Origin: JAZKJD01 sp040384585
GTDB taxonomy: Bacteria; Pseudomonadota; Gammaproteobacteria; Diplorickettsiales; Diplorickettsiaceae
Direction of reading: 5' to 3'
Length of the DNA stretch: 64,000 bases
Assembly (NCBI GenBank): GCA_040384585.1
Contig: JAZKJD010000011.1
Location: 77,386-141,385 of the forward strand
Below are positions 47,322 through 54,382 of this stretch, in pieces. The translations under genes and the position numbers were made by a program. The notes beneath the pieces are model-generated. The model made no database searches and was not told where the DNA came from. It saw only the letters and a program-made list of their open reading frames with translations. Numbering within the stretch: the stretch's first letter is position 1; the number at the start of each line of letters is the position of its first letter.

Positions 47322-47831
47322 GTGCGATATTTTTTTCCAATGATCACACTTGGGTTTCTTTTATTTTTTTTATGGCAGGGTTTAAGCAAGGATCCTTTAC
47401 AAATTCCTTCGCCATTGATCAATAAGCCCATTCCTAAGTTTGTTGCGGCGAGTTTAGGGGATTCAAAAAAATTATTCACTGAAAAAATGTTTTTTGGTCA
47501 TGTATCGTTACTCGTGGTTTGGTCAAGTTGGTGTAGCCATTGTCTAGCGGAACATGCTTTGTTGAAGCGAGAGAGAAATGCCAGATTGCAGATTATTGGT
47601 CTAAATTATCGAGATAATTTACTGTCTGCTAAAAACTGGTTAAGTCAATATGGAAATCCGTACAACAAGGTCATTTTTGATCCAAAAGGATTATTAGGTA
47701 TTAATTTAGGAGTATATGGAGTACCAGAAAGTTTTTTGCTAGACGAAAAGGGGATTATTCGTTACAAACACATAGGACCTTTAAACGAATACAGTTGGAA
47801 TGCAGAGATTAGGCCATGGCTAGAAGGATAG
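47322..47831 (+). CDS. ccmG: Thiol:disulfide interchange protein CcmG/DsbE
   Basis: A periplasmic thioredoxin-like reductant for cytochrome c maturation, membrane-anchored by the N-terminal helix (FFPMITLGFLLFFLWQGL). The active site is WSSWCSHC, followed by family features YGNPYNKVIFDPKGLLGINLGVYGVPESFLLDEKGIIRYKHIG, with the cis-Pro in GVPE. It starts with GTG immediately after ccmF, so translation is probably coupled. The stop codon TAG is the first part of a family D repeat end, and the last residues overlap the ccmH start. Confidence 0.93.
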   Translation: MRYFFPMITLGFLLFFLWQGLSKDPLQIPSPLINKPIPKFVAASLGDSKKLFTEKMFFGHVSLLVVWSSWCSHCLAEHALLKRERNARLQIIGLNYRDNLLSAKNWLSQYGNPYNKVIFDPKGLLGINLGVYGVPESFLLDEKGIIRYKHIGPLNEYSWNAEIRPWLEG

Positions 47832-48259
47832 GTTCTGTCTCTAAAGTCTCCTTGTCGGCATCTGCTGCGTTATTTCTTTTTTTTGCTATGTTGTTTTCTT
47901 CAATTTGCTTGGCCTCTACAGACCTATATCCTTTAAATTCTAGGGCAGAGGAGACTCAATTTCGGCAGATGGTTCAAGAGATGCGCTGTCTTGTTTGTCA
48001 AAATCAAAATCTTGCAGATTCTAATGCTCCACTGGCTAAGGATCTGCGGCAGATAATTTATGAAAGAATCAAAAAAGGAGAATCAGAGCAGGATATTAAA
48101 AAATACTTAGTGGGACGTTATGGCGAATATATTTTATTTAAGCCAACATTCTCACCATTGACCTACATGCTGTGGTTGGGCCCTTTTATATTATTACTCA
48201 TTATCCTAATAAAAGTACTGGTCGGGATGAGAGGATTCGAACCTCCCTCTGGCCCCTAA
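47816..48259 (+). CDS. ccmH: Cytochrome c maturation protein CcmH
   Basis: A thiol reductase that keeps apocytochrome CxxCH reduced; the motif is MRCLVCQNQNLADSNAPLAKDLR. Helical domain and C-terminal membrane anchor (TYMLWLGPFILLLIILIKVL) are present. Both ends are unusual. The start ATG lies within ccmG, and residues 5-19 of the signal peptide (IGSVSKVSLSASAAL) are translated from a family D repeat end. The C-terminal residues VGMRGFEPPSGP are translated through the antisense strand of a tRNA-Pro fragment. The folded core seems intact. An alternative start at internal Met 25 would remove most of the signal peptide. Confidence 0.9.
   Translation: MARRIGSVSKVSLSASAALFLFFAMLFSSICLASTDLYPLNSRAEETQFRQMVQEMRCLVCQNQNLADSNAPLAKDLRQIIYERIKKGESEQDIKKYLVGRYGEYILFKPTFSPLTYMLWLGPFILLLIILIKVLVGMRGFEPPSGP
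47829..47872 (+). repeat. Family D repeat end, D1, within ccmG/ccmH
   Basis: TAGGTTCTGTCTCTAAAG followed by CATCTGCTGCGTTA, collinear with the left part of D2/D3. Its TAG ends ccmG, and in another frame it encodes the positively charged part and start of the hydrophobic core of the CcmH signal peptide. Confidence 0.75.
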
Positions 48260-48280
48260 CTCCCGAATCTGACTACCTAG
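48219..48280 (-). pseudogene. tRNA-Pro 3' fragment (possible attachment-site relic)
   Basis: On the minus strand the last 39 bases read GGGGCCAGAGGGAGG then TTCGAATCCTCTC then ATCCCGACCA: a T arm (GGAGG-TTCGAAT-CCTCT), the 3' acceptor strand CATCCCG, discriminator A and CCA, as in proline tRNAs. Before that, GGTAG and TTCGGGA suggest a decayed D loop and a CGG anticodon loop, but the anticodon stem does not pair. The 5' acceptor strand CGGGATG is absent. A duplicated tRNA 3' end is what tRNA-targeting integrases leave behind. The fragment is read in antisense as the C-terminus of CcmH. Confidence 0.6.
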
Positions 48281-48323
48281 TTTAAAAAATCATTGATTAT
48301 CATAATAATTAAACGTACTCTGC

Positions 48324-48860
48324 TTATATAAGCAAAAGTATTAAGTCTTTATACAAATCTTCGCCAAGTGTATCAGCCGGGTAATATAATATAATTTTCC
48401 CTCCTGGAGCTACAATATAGTAAGCATTATCCATTTTTTTTCTTTTGAAAAATCGACGATATTCGTTAATAGTAATCCAGTAGGCATTGATAGGTTTTTT
48501 AAATGTAATCGATGATCGAGTCTGAATTAAAGCGGCATTGACTTGACTGCGATTTTTACCTAACGCCAGAATAATTTGATGTAAAAGATGTAAGCGTTGT
48601 TGGCATAATTGATTACATTCAGACTTTGTTAAATAAAATATCAACCAGGGTTTATGAATGTCTGCACTACGAATAAGGTGTTTTTTTAAGTTAGTAAAAT
48701 CTAATGGCGGAGAGAGAAATTGTCCTTTATTCAGCATTTTATTATGTAGCCAATCGGGAGCATTACGATAAAGCATAGCCGCTAACACTAAGGGCGCTAC
48801 AAAAATAAAAATTAATAGTCCGAGGACGACATAGGGATTTATTTTTTTATTAAACTTCAT
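48324..48860 (-). CDS. Membrane-anchored protein of the cytochrome oxidase operon (SCO-like)
   Basis: A 178-aa protein with one N-terminal membrane anchor (PYVVLGLLIFIFVAPLVLAAML) and a thioredoxin-like soluble part: PWLIFYLTKSECNQLCQQRLHLLHQIILALG resembles the SCO1 copper site in which two Cys are separated by three residues (CNQLC). VAPGGKIILYYPADT resembles the SCO C-terminal strand. It overlaps the surf1 stop by 4 bases and is last in the cox operon, consistent with a copper or heme-copper oxidase assembly role. The SCO identity is inferred from this pattern. Confidence 0.7.
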   Translation of the reverse strand: MKFNKKINPYVVLGLLIFIFVAPLVLAAMLYRNAPDWLHNKMLNKGQFLSPPLDFTNLKKHLIRSADIHKPWLIFYLTKSECNQLCQQRLHLLHQIILALGKNRSQVNAALIQTRSSITFKKPINAYWITINEYRRFFKRKKMDNAYYIVAPGGKIILYYPADTLGEDLYKDLILLLI

Positions 48861-49579
48861 AAACGAGATGTATTGCTAGTAAAAAAGGCAATTAATAGCG
48901 TTATACTTAAACAAAACCATTGAAATGCATATGCGTAATGCCGGCTGGCATGCAGTGTAACGGCTTGCCATAGCGGGATAAAGCTATAATACTGTCGTGT
49001 ACTGACTACAACGATAAAAGGCTGTAAGTGCTTTTGACTTAAAAATTGTGGATCCAGTGTTTGTATACGCTGCGGCCATTTTTTTTCAGCCACTGTTTTC
49101 AAGCTAAAGGCTTTAGTGGGCCAAACGATCAAACCTGTAATAATCGTGTTACCTTTGATTGGTTTTATAAGAGGTAGTATTTTTCGATTTTTCCCTTGTG
49201 GAATCCATCCACGGTTTACTAGAATAACATAAGCGCTATTTTTTAAAATAAAAGGGGTTAATACTTCATAGCCAATTTGATGTTGATGTACTTTATTATC
49301 TAATAAAAAATTATGCTTGTTGTCAAATCTTCCTTCGGCTAAAACAGGAAAATAATTTTGATTACCATAGATAGCATCGTCATGATTTAGGAGAATAGGG
49401 TTGGCGCCGTGCCGTTGATCAAATTCAATTTGAATCCGTTTTTTTTCATCACCACGATGAATTTGCCATACACCTAAGCTTATTAATAAGGGAAATAAGC
49501 ATAGAAATATCAAAATAGGTAATAAAGCAGCCGAAAAATAATAATTTTTTATGCGGAGATTGATAATAGATTTTTGCAT
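48857..49579 (-). CDS. SURF1-family cytochrome oxidase assembly protein
   Basis: A heme-copper oxidase assembly factor in the inner membrane. It has an N-terminal helix ending in LGVWQIHRGDEKK, the family motif (LGxWQxxR), a periplasmic domain with YEVLTPFILKNSAYVILVNRGWIP, the usual RGW motif, and a C-terminal helix (HYAYAFQWFCLSITLLIAFF) with the conserved HYxYAxQWF. The frame is open to 49636 inside coxC, but the ATG at 49579, two bases after the coxC stop, gives the expected N-terminus (240 aa). Confidence 0.92.
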   Translation of the reverse strand: MQKSIINLRIKNYYFSAALLPILIFLCLFPLLISLGVWQIHRGDEKKRIQIEFDQRHGANPILLNHDDAIYGNQNYFPVLAEGRFDNKHNFLLDNKVHQHQIGYEVLTPFILKNSAYVILVNRGWIPQGKNRKILPLIKPIKGNTIITGLIVWPTKAFSLKTVAEKKWPQRIQTLDPQFLSQKHLQPFIVVVSTRQYYSFIPLWQAVTLHASRHYAYAFQWFCLSITLLIAFFTSNTSRL

Positions 49580-49581
49580 AA

Positions 49582-50451
49582 CTAAAAAAGCAAAAGAAAT
49601 CCTAGCAACCATATACCGGCAAGAAAACTCCACCACCAGATACCTGCATCTAATGAAAATGATTTTTTGCTAGTAATCTTGTGTTGATGAAACCGAATGC
49701 TAATACCTATTAAGAATAGCAAAGCGGCGAGTACATTGATGATATGCAATCCTAGCAAAGCAATGAGTAAGCTGCCATAGATCCCTGTGTTAACGATAAT
49801 GTCAGTTTTAGTCAGATAGAGAAAATAATAAGTTTGTAGCGCTAAAAATATAACACCTAATAGAATAGCAGCATTTATCATGATGAAACTTCTTTGATAT
49901 TGTTCTTTTTTTAGAGAGAATTGAGCCAGTACAGCTATTAATGCGCTAAGTATCAGCAGAATCAAATTGAGAAAGGGTATTCCTCTCATGGAAATGAGTG
50001 TGTGAGTTACTGTTGTAGCCGGGGAATCGGCTGGTGGTGTGACTAAAGGCCAGTGTTGTGAAAAATCGGGCCAAAGTAAATAATGTGTGAGTATCGATGC
50101 ATCGCCACTTTGTCCAGCTAACCAAGGAGTGATGGAAAATCTAACATGGAAAATAGATCCGAGTAATAGACCAAATAAAAATAATTCTGAAATTAAAAAC
50201 CAAAACATACCCCAACGAAAGGTGTTATCCATTTGTTGATTATATAAACCGGCATCGCTCTCTTTGATAACGGACCATAGCCAACCGCTAATCATCAATA
50301 ATAGCATGCCTATACCTAGAATAAGTGCAATAGGACCCCATTTTTCAGTTAAATTAAGTGAAGCAAATGCTAAAATTAGCAAAGCAAGTGCGCCTAAAAT
50401 AGGCCAAACACTTTGATGAGGGACATAGTAATGAGAGGGCTTGTTTTCCAT
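49582..50451 (-). CDS. ctaE: Cytochrome c oxidase subunit III
   Basis: A polytopic subunit of the aa3-type oxidase, 289 aa, starting MENKPSHYYVPHQSVWPILGALALLIL. Seven membrane segments are visible. Conserved regions include FRWGMFWFLISELFLFGLLLG, with the Glu of helix III, and LLIALLGLHIINVLAALLFL near the C-terminus. In intact operons subunit III directly follows ctaG; here the HicAB genes and repeat A3 are inserted in between, so its expression may depend on read-through or the hicAB promoter. Confidence 0.94.
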   Translation of the reverse strand: MENKPSHYYVPHQSVWPILGALALLILAFASLNLTEKWGPIALILGIGMLLLMISGWLWSVIKESDAGLYNQQMDNTFRWGMFWFLISELFLFGLLLGSIFHVRFSITPWLAGQSGDASILTHYLLWPDFSQHWPLVTPPADSPATTVTHTLISMRGIPFLNLILLILSALIAVLAQFSLKKEQYQRSFIMINAAILLGVIFLALQTYYFLYLTKTDIIVNTGIYGSLLIALLGLHIINVLAALLFLIGISIRFHQHKITSKKSFSLDAGIWWWSFLAGIWLLGFLLLF

Positions 50452-50485
50452 AAGAGCTTGTCCTTTAACATGATGTTACGTTTTA

Positions 50486-50818
50486 CTAGTTTTTTTGATG
50501 CGCCTCGTGTTTAATGGCTTGGATAATCCATGTGTTTAGACTAATACCTGCTTGTTTAGCAGCTATGAATACTTCGCGATGTAGGATAGGATCAAGTCGT
50601 ACATTAAATCTTCCAGAAAAAGGACGTTCTGGGGATTCATTGCGCTTTTTACAAAATGCTAGATAATCTTCAATAGAATCAATGAAAGCTTGTTTCAGTT
50701 GCTTGACTGTTTCACCCTGAAAAGTAATAACATCGCGTGTATTAATAACTTCTCCGTGAAAAATTTCAGCCTCTTCATCAAATTCAACATGACCAATATA
50801 TTCTTTATACTTTAACAT
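50486..50818 (-). CDS. hicB: HicB-type antitoxin
   Basis: A 110-aa antitoxin. The N-terminal HicB fold starts MLKYKEYIGHVEFDEEAEIFHGEVINTRDVITFQGETVKQLKQAFIDSIEDYL. The C-terminal ribbon-helix-helix DNA-binding segment is GRFNVRLDPILHREVFIAAKQAGISLNTWIIQAI. It should neutralise HicA and repress the pair. AAGG stands about 8 bases before the ATG, and the start overlaps the hicA end by 7 bases. The pair lies inside the cytochrome oxidase operon. Confidence 0.92.
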   Translation of the reverse strand: MLKYKEYIGHVEFDEEAEIFHGEVINTRDVITFQGETVKQLKQAFIDSIEDYLAFCKKRNESPERPFSGRFNVRLDPILHREVFIAAKQAGISLNTWIIQAIKHEAHQKN

Positions 50819-51078
50819 TGTTTTACCTTAATTCCTGCTTCTCTTAGGAAGCGTTTCATTGAAACAACAGCCCCTTTATCCGTTTCTTTTTGTGGATCTG
50901 GACGATGAAATACTGCTTTGCGATGGTTTAATACAATTCTTATCCGAGATCCGCGACCTTCCGTCAACTCAGCCTCCAATGCTAGTAATAAAGCTTCAAT
51001 ATTTTTCCATTGAATACCTGATTTCACGGGCATTCCAAAGATTGCCCTCAAGGTGTTCTGATGTTTCTTATTGAGCAT
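50812..51078 (-). CDS. hicA: HicA-type toxin (mRNA interferase)
   Basis: An 88-aa protein matching the HicA subfamily that starts with LNKKHQNTLRAIFGMPVKSGIQWKNIEALLLALEAE and ends DKGAVVSMKRFLREAGIK. The double-stranded RNA-binding-like fold has the candidate catalytic His in AVFHRPDPQ (about residue 57). Such toxins cleave mRNA. Gene order hicA-hicB is standard. The ATG lacks a good ribosome site and is only a few bases from repeat A3, which occupies the place of its promoter. Confidence 0.9.
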   Translation of the reverse strand: MLNKKHQNTLRAIFGMPVKSGIQWKNIEALLLALEAELTEGRGSRIRIVLNHRKAVFHRPDPQKETDKGAVVSMKRFLREAGIKVKQC

Positions 51079-51085
51079 AAGGATA

Positions 51086-51277
51086 TATACCTATTGTCCT
51101 TGAAGTTGCGAATAGCAACTTCAAGGACATTCTTTTCGCGATGAGGATTTCCAAGGAGAGAATCGCGATTCTCTCCTTGGATGACGGTGCGCAAGCGCGG
51201 CTTGTGCCCGTCATGTGACAGGGTATACCGCTCGCTCAAATCTTTAAAGACTCGCATCTTCAAGTACGAGCGGTATA
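51086..51277. repeat. Family A structured repeat, copy A3
   Basis: Hairpin 1 at 51095-51129 (TGTCCTTGAAGTTGC and complement), hairpin 2 as a perfect palindrome at 51151-51180, hairpin 3 at 51181-51214 (ATGACGG/CCGTCAT). The closing pair is TATACCGCTCG (51224-51234) and CGAGCGGTATA (51267-51277). The stems of hairpins 1 and 2 differ from those of A1 but remain fully paired. It lies between ctaG and hicA inside the oxidase operon. Confidence 0.88.
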
Positions 51278-51305
51278 GTATCATAAATTGGTATCAAAAA
51301 CCATG

Positions 51306-51902
51306 TTATGTTGTTATATGACCTATCGATTCTGGACTAGTAAGTGGATGTTTTAATCTAGTTATGTCAAACAAGGTATAGGAAAGGGTGATGGTGTTAA
51401 TATTTTTTGGTAATTGTGTATCCAAATGAAAGAGTACCGGCATGGCGCGGTGTTGACCCGGAGTGAAAGTTTGTTGTGTAAAACAAAAACATTCTGTTTT
51501 TTTTAGATGTTTTGCTGCCACTCCAGGCGAAACACTAGGAATTGCTTGTACAGTCATTTGTTTCCCAGAGTTATTTTTTGCTTCGAAATAAATCAAGATA
51601 TTTTCGCCAGGATGTAGTTGTATATGGCGTAGGCGAGGATAAAAATCCCAAGCAAGATAGTTATTATTACTGCTCATAAATTCCACACGAATACTACGCG
51701 ATAAATCAATGTTCTGAGATTCTAAATAGCTGTTTTTATCTGTTTTACCATTAATTCCTAGACTTTTGCACAGCGTATTATAAAGTGGAATCATGGCAAA
51801 ACCAAAACCAAACATACCTATCGTTATAAAGATAAGTACTAATGAAAGTTTTTTATTGGAATTTTTTATGTCGAAAATCGTCATGAAATCAAAGTCTTTC
51901 AC
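51306..51902 (-). CDS. ctaG: Cytochrome c oxidase assembly protein CtaG/Cox11
   Basis: Inserts copper B into subunit I. It has one N-terminal membrane helix (LSLVLIFITIGMFGFGFAMIPLYNTLCKSLGINGK) and a periplasmic domain with the copper-binding motif KKTECFCFTQQTF (C-F-C-F). PLYxxxC is a further family signature. The frame starts at GTG 51902; ATG 51884 (MTIFDIKNSNKK) is an equally good start. It follows coxA by about 25 bases. Confidence 0.93.
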   Translation of the reverse strand: MKDFDFMTIFDIKNSNKKLSLVLIFITIGMFGFGFAMIPLYNTLCKSLGINGKTDKNSYLESQNIDLSRSIRVEFMSSNNNYLAWDFYPRLRHIQLHPGENILIYFEAKNNSGKQMTVQAIPSVSPGVAAKHLKKTECFCFTQQTFTPGQHRAMPVLFHLDTQLPKNINTITLSYTLFDITRLKHPLTSPESIGHITT

Positions 51903-51927
51903 GCAGCTTATGCAAGTGGTCTATTTT

Positions 51928-53511
51928 CTAATGAATTGTTGGTGGTATAGTAAAACTGTGCAGAGGCGGTGGGGAACTGAGTGTCCATTCTAAACCTTCT
52001 GCATCTTCCCAAACTTTTCCTGTTGCTTTTTTGCCTTTTCCTAGCATAGAGCGAATAATAACAATGAGAAAAAATAGTTGAGCAAATCCAAAAATAAAAG
52101 CACCTATGCTGGCAATTGCGTTAAAGTTAGCAAATTGTAATGAATAATCGGCAATTCGACGTGGCATACCGGCTAGGCCTAAAAAATGCATAGGAAAAAA
52201 AGTAAGGTTTACACCGATCACAGATAGCCAGAAATGGCATTGACCCAATCTCTCGTTGTACATAACACCAGTCATTTTCGGTAACCAGTAATAGGTAGCG
52301 GCAATGGCAGCAAATAAGCTACCAGGCACTAAGACATAATGAAAATGTGCCACGACAAAATAGCTGTCTTGATACTGAAAATCAGCTGGTACCATCGCTA
52401 ACATCACGCCAGAAAATCCGCCGATAGTGAATAAAATGACGAAGGCGATAGCAAATAACATCGGTGTTTCAAAGCTTAGTGCACCACGATACATGGTTGT
52501 GACCCAATTAAAGACTTTAACGCCAGTAGGCACAGCAATCAGCATGGAGGTATACATAAAAAATAATTCAGCCGCTAAGGGTACGCCGGTTACAAACATA
52601 TGATGTACCCAAACAATAAATGATAAAAAAGCGATCGCTAGCATGGCATAGACCATGAAGCGATAACCAAAGAGTTTTTTACGGCTGAAAGTAGGAATGA
52701 TTTGCGAAATAATTCCGAATGCGGGCAGGATAACAATATAGACTTCAGGGTGACCAAAAAACCAAAAAAGATGTTGATAGAGCAGGGGATCGCCACCCCC
52801 TGCTGCACTAAAAAAACTAGTGGAAAAATGTCTATCCATTAACATCATGGTAACAGCAGCCGCCAAAACAGGCATGACAGCAATTAATAAGAAAGCAGTG
52901 ACCAGCCAAGCCCAGCAAAAAATAGGCATTTTCATCATCGTCATACCAGGTGCACGGAGATTGAGAATAGTGACAATAATATTGATAGAGCCCATTAAGG
53001 AAGAAAGTCCCATTAAATGAATCGCAAGTATTAAGTGATCAGTACTTTCTGGAGCAAAGGTGGTGGATAGAGGCGCATACATGGTCCAACCAAAATTAGG
53101 TGCAGAACCCTCCATGAATAACGTACTAAAGAGTAAAATCGCCGCAACCGGTAAAATCCAAAAAGCCCAATTATTCATACGTGGCATGGCCATATCCGGT
53201 GCGCCAATCATTAATGGGATCATCCAATTTGCGAAGCCTGAAAAGACGGGCGTGATGGCAAGAAATAACATGATGATTCCATGCATCGTTACCATTTGAT
53301 TAAAAAATTCAGGATTCAACAAGCGTGCACCGGGTTGAAATAATTCGGCGCGTATCAGTAAAGCGAAAATACCGCCGATAAAAAACATTAATAAACTAAA
53401 GAGTAAATAAAGCGTACCAATTTCTTTATGATTCGTAGTAAAGAGCCACCGTTTAATAAAAGCTAAAAACCCTTTTGGAGCAGGATGTTCTACTTCAAGT
53501 GTTTGTTCCAT
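51928..53511 (-). CDS. ctaD: Cytochrome c oxidase subunit I
   Basis: The heme-copper catalytic subunit, 527 aa with 12 membrane segments. Heme and CuB ligands are in FNQMVTMHGIIMLF, FWFFGHPEVYIVILPAFGI, WVHHMFVTG and VAHFHYVLVPGSLF. The D- and K-channel-type residues usual in A-type oxidases seem present. AGGAGA precedes the ATG by about 8 bases, and the start overlaps the end of subunit II by 17 bases. Confidence 0.98.
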   Translation of the reverse strand: MEQTLEVEHPAPKGFLAFIKRWLFTTNHKEIGTLYLLFSLLMFFIGGIFALLIRAELFQPGARLLNPEFFNQMVTMHGIIMLFLAITPVFSGFANWMIPLMIGAPDMAMPRMNNWAFWILPVAAILLFSTLFMEGSAPNFGWTMYAPLSTTFAPESTDHLILAIHLMGLSSLMGSINIIVTILNLRAPGMTMMKMPIFCWAWLVTAFLLIAVMPVLAAAVTMMLMDRHFSTSFFSAAGGGDPLLYQHLFWFFGHPEVYIVILPAFGIISQIIPTFSRKKLFGYRFMVYAMLAIAFLSFIVWVHHMFVTGVPLAAELFFMYTSMLIAVPTGVKVFNWVTTMYRGALSFETPMLFAIAFVILFTIGGFSGVMLAMVPADFQYQDSYFVVAHFHYVLVPGSLFAAIAATYYWLPKMTGVMYNERLGQCHFWLSVIGVNLTFFPMHFLGLAGMPRRIADYSLQFANFNAIASIGAFIFGFAQLFFLIVIIRSMLGKGKKATGKVWEDAEGLEWTLSSPPPLHSFTIPPTIH

Positions 53512-54382
53512 GAGAGCTGTCTCCTAGCTGTTGTTTGACCCATAGCTTGAATTCAGATTCACTGATTGCCTGTACCACGATGGGCATAAAAGCATGGTTT
53601 GTACCGCATAATTCAGCACATTGGCCGCGATAAGTTCCTTCTTTATCTATTCTTGCCCAGGATTCATTAATAAATCCCGGTATCGTGTCGCGTTTAATAC
53701 CCAGTGTAGGTAGCCACCATGAGTGTATGACATCATTGGATGTAAAAAGAAAACGAATTTTTTTATGCACAGGAACAACCAGCGGATGATCGACTTCTAG
53801 CAAATACCATGGATTTTTTTTTGCTCTGTTCTGTAATTCTTCTATGGGAGTAGAAAGATTGCTAAAAAAATCGATTCCTTGATCTAAATACGCATAGCGC
53901 CAGTGCCATTGATAACCCGTCACTTTGATAGTCAGATCAGGATTACTATTATCATTCATTTTGATTAGAGTTTTTGTGGCAGGTATGGCAATCGTGATCA
54001 AAATAATAAAGGGTACGATAGCCCAGGCAATTTCTAATACAGAGTTTTCATGGAATTGTGCTGGCTGGACGCCACGCGATTTTCGATGTCGAATCAAGGA
54101 AAATAGCATGATACTGAATACAACGACTGCAATTCCTACGCAAATCCAAAATCCCAACATGTGTAGATTATAAATGGCATGGCTAATGGGCGTGACGCCA
54201 CTAGGCATATTGGTTTTCCATGCCGCTAAAACGGATAGTGGGGTAAAAAATAAACTAGCGGTCAGCACGGGTCCTGCCACCGGATACGCTTTTTTTGCTG
54301 GCTTACGCCACAAAAAGAAGCGTATTCCGTTGTCACCCGTGCTGCTTTTTGATTTTTTCCCTGTGCAGAGATGTTTTACCAT
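53495..54382 (-). CDS. ctaC: Cytochrome c oxidase subunit II with repeat-derived N-terminal insert
   Basis: Carries the CuA centre that receives electrons from cytochrome c. Two membrane helices (LHMLGFWICVGIAVVVFSIMLFSL and IVPFIILITIAIPATKTL) precede the cupredoxin domain with WWLPTLGIKRDTIPGF and the CuA motif CAELCGTNHAFM. The ATG at 54382 overlaps the upstream cytochrome stop (ATGGTAA), which suggests it is the ancestral start. Residues about 13-40 (STGDNGIRFFLWRKPAKKAYPVAGPVL), just before the signal-peptide core LTASLFFTPLSVLAAW, are encoded by family C repeat C2. A GTG at the repeat end could restart translation. Confidence 0.93.
   Translation of the reverse strand: MVKHLCTGKKSKSSTGDNGIRFFLWRKPAKKAYPVAGPVLTASLFFTPLSVLAAWKTNMPSGVTPISHAIYNLHMLGFWICVGIAVVVFSIMLFSLIRHRKSRGVQPAQFHENSVLEIAWAIVPFIILITIAIPATKTLIKMNDNSNPDLTIKVTGYQWHWRYAYLDQGIDFFSNLSTPIEELQNRAKKNPWYLLEVDHPLVVPVHKKIRFLFTSNDVIHSWWLPTLGIKRDTIPGFINESWARIDKEGTYRGQCAELCGTNHAFMPIVVQAISESEFKLWVKQQLGDSSHGTNT
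54263..54344 (-). repeat. Family C repeat, copy C2, inside coxB
   Basis: Minus strand: CAGCACGGGTGAC, ACGGAATACGC, CTTCTTTTTGTGGCGTAAGCC, an A-run, GCGTATCCG, GTGGCAGGACCCGTGCTG. It is the same element as C1 and C3 and keeps both paired arms. It sits in the 5' coding part of subunit II and leaves the frame open. Confidence 0.8.
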
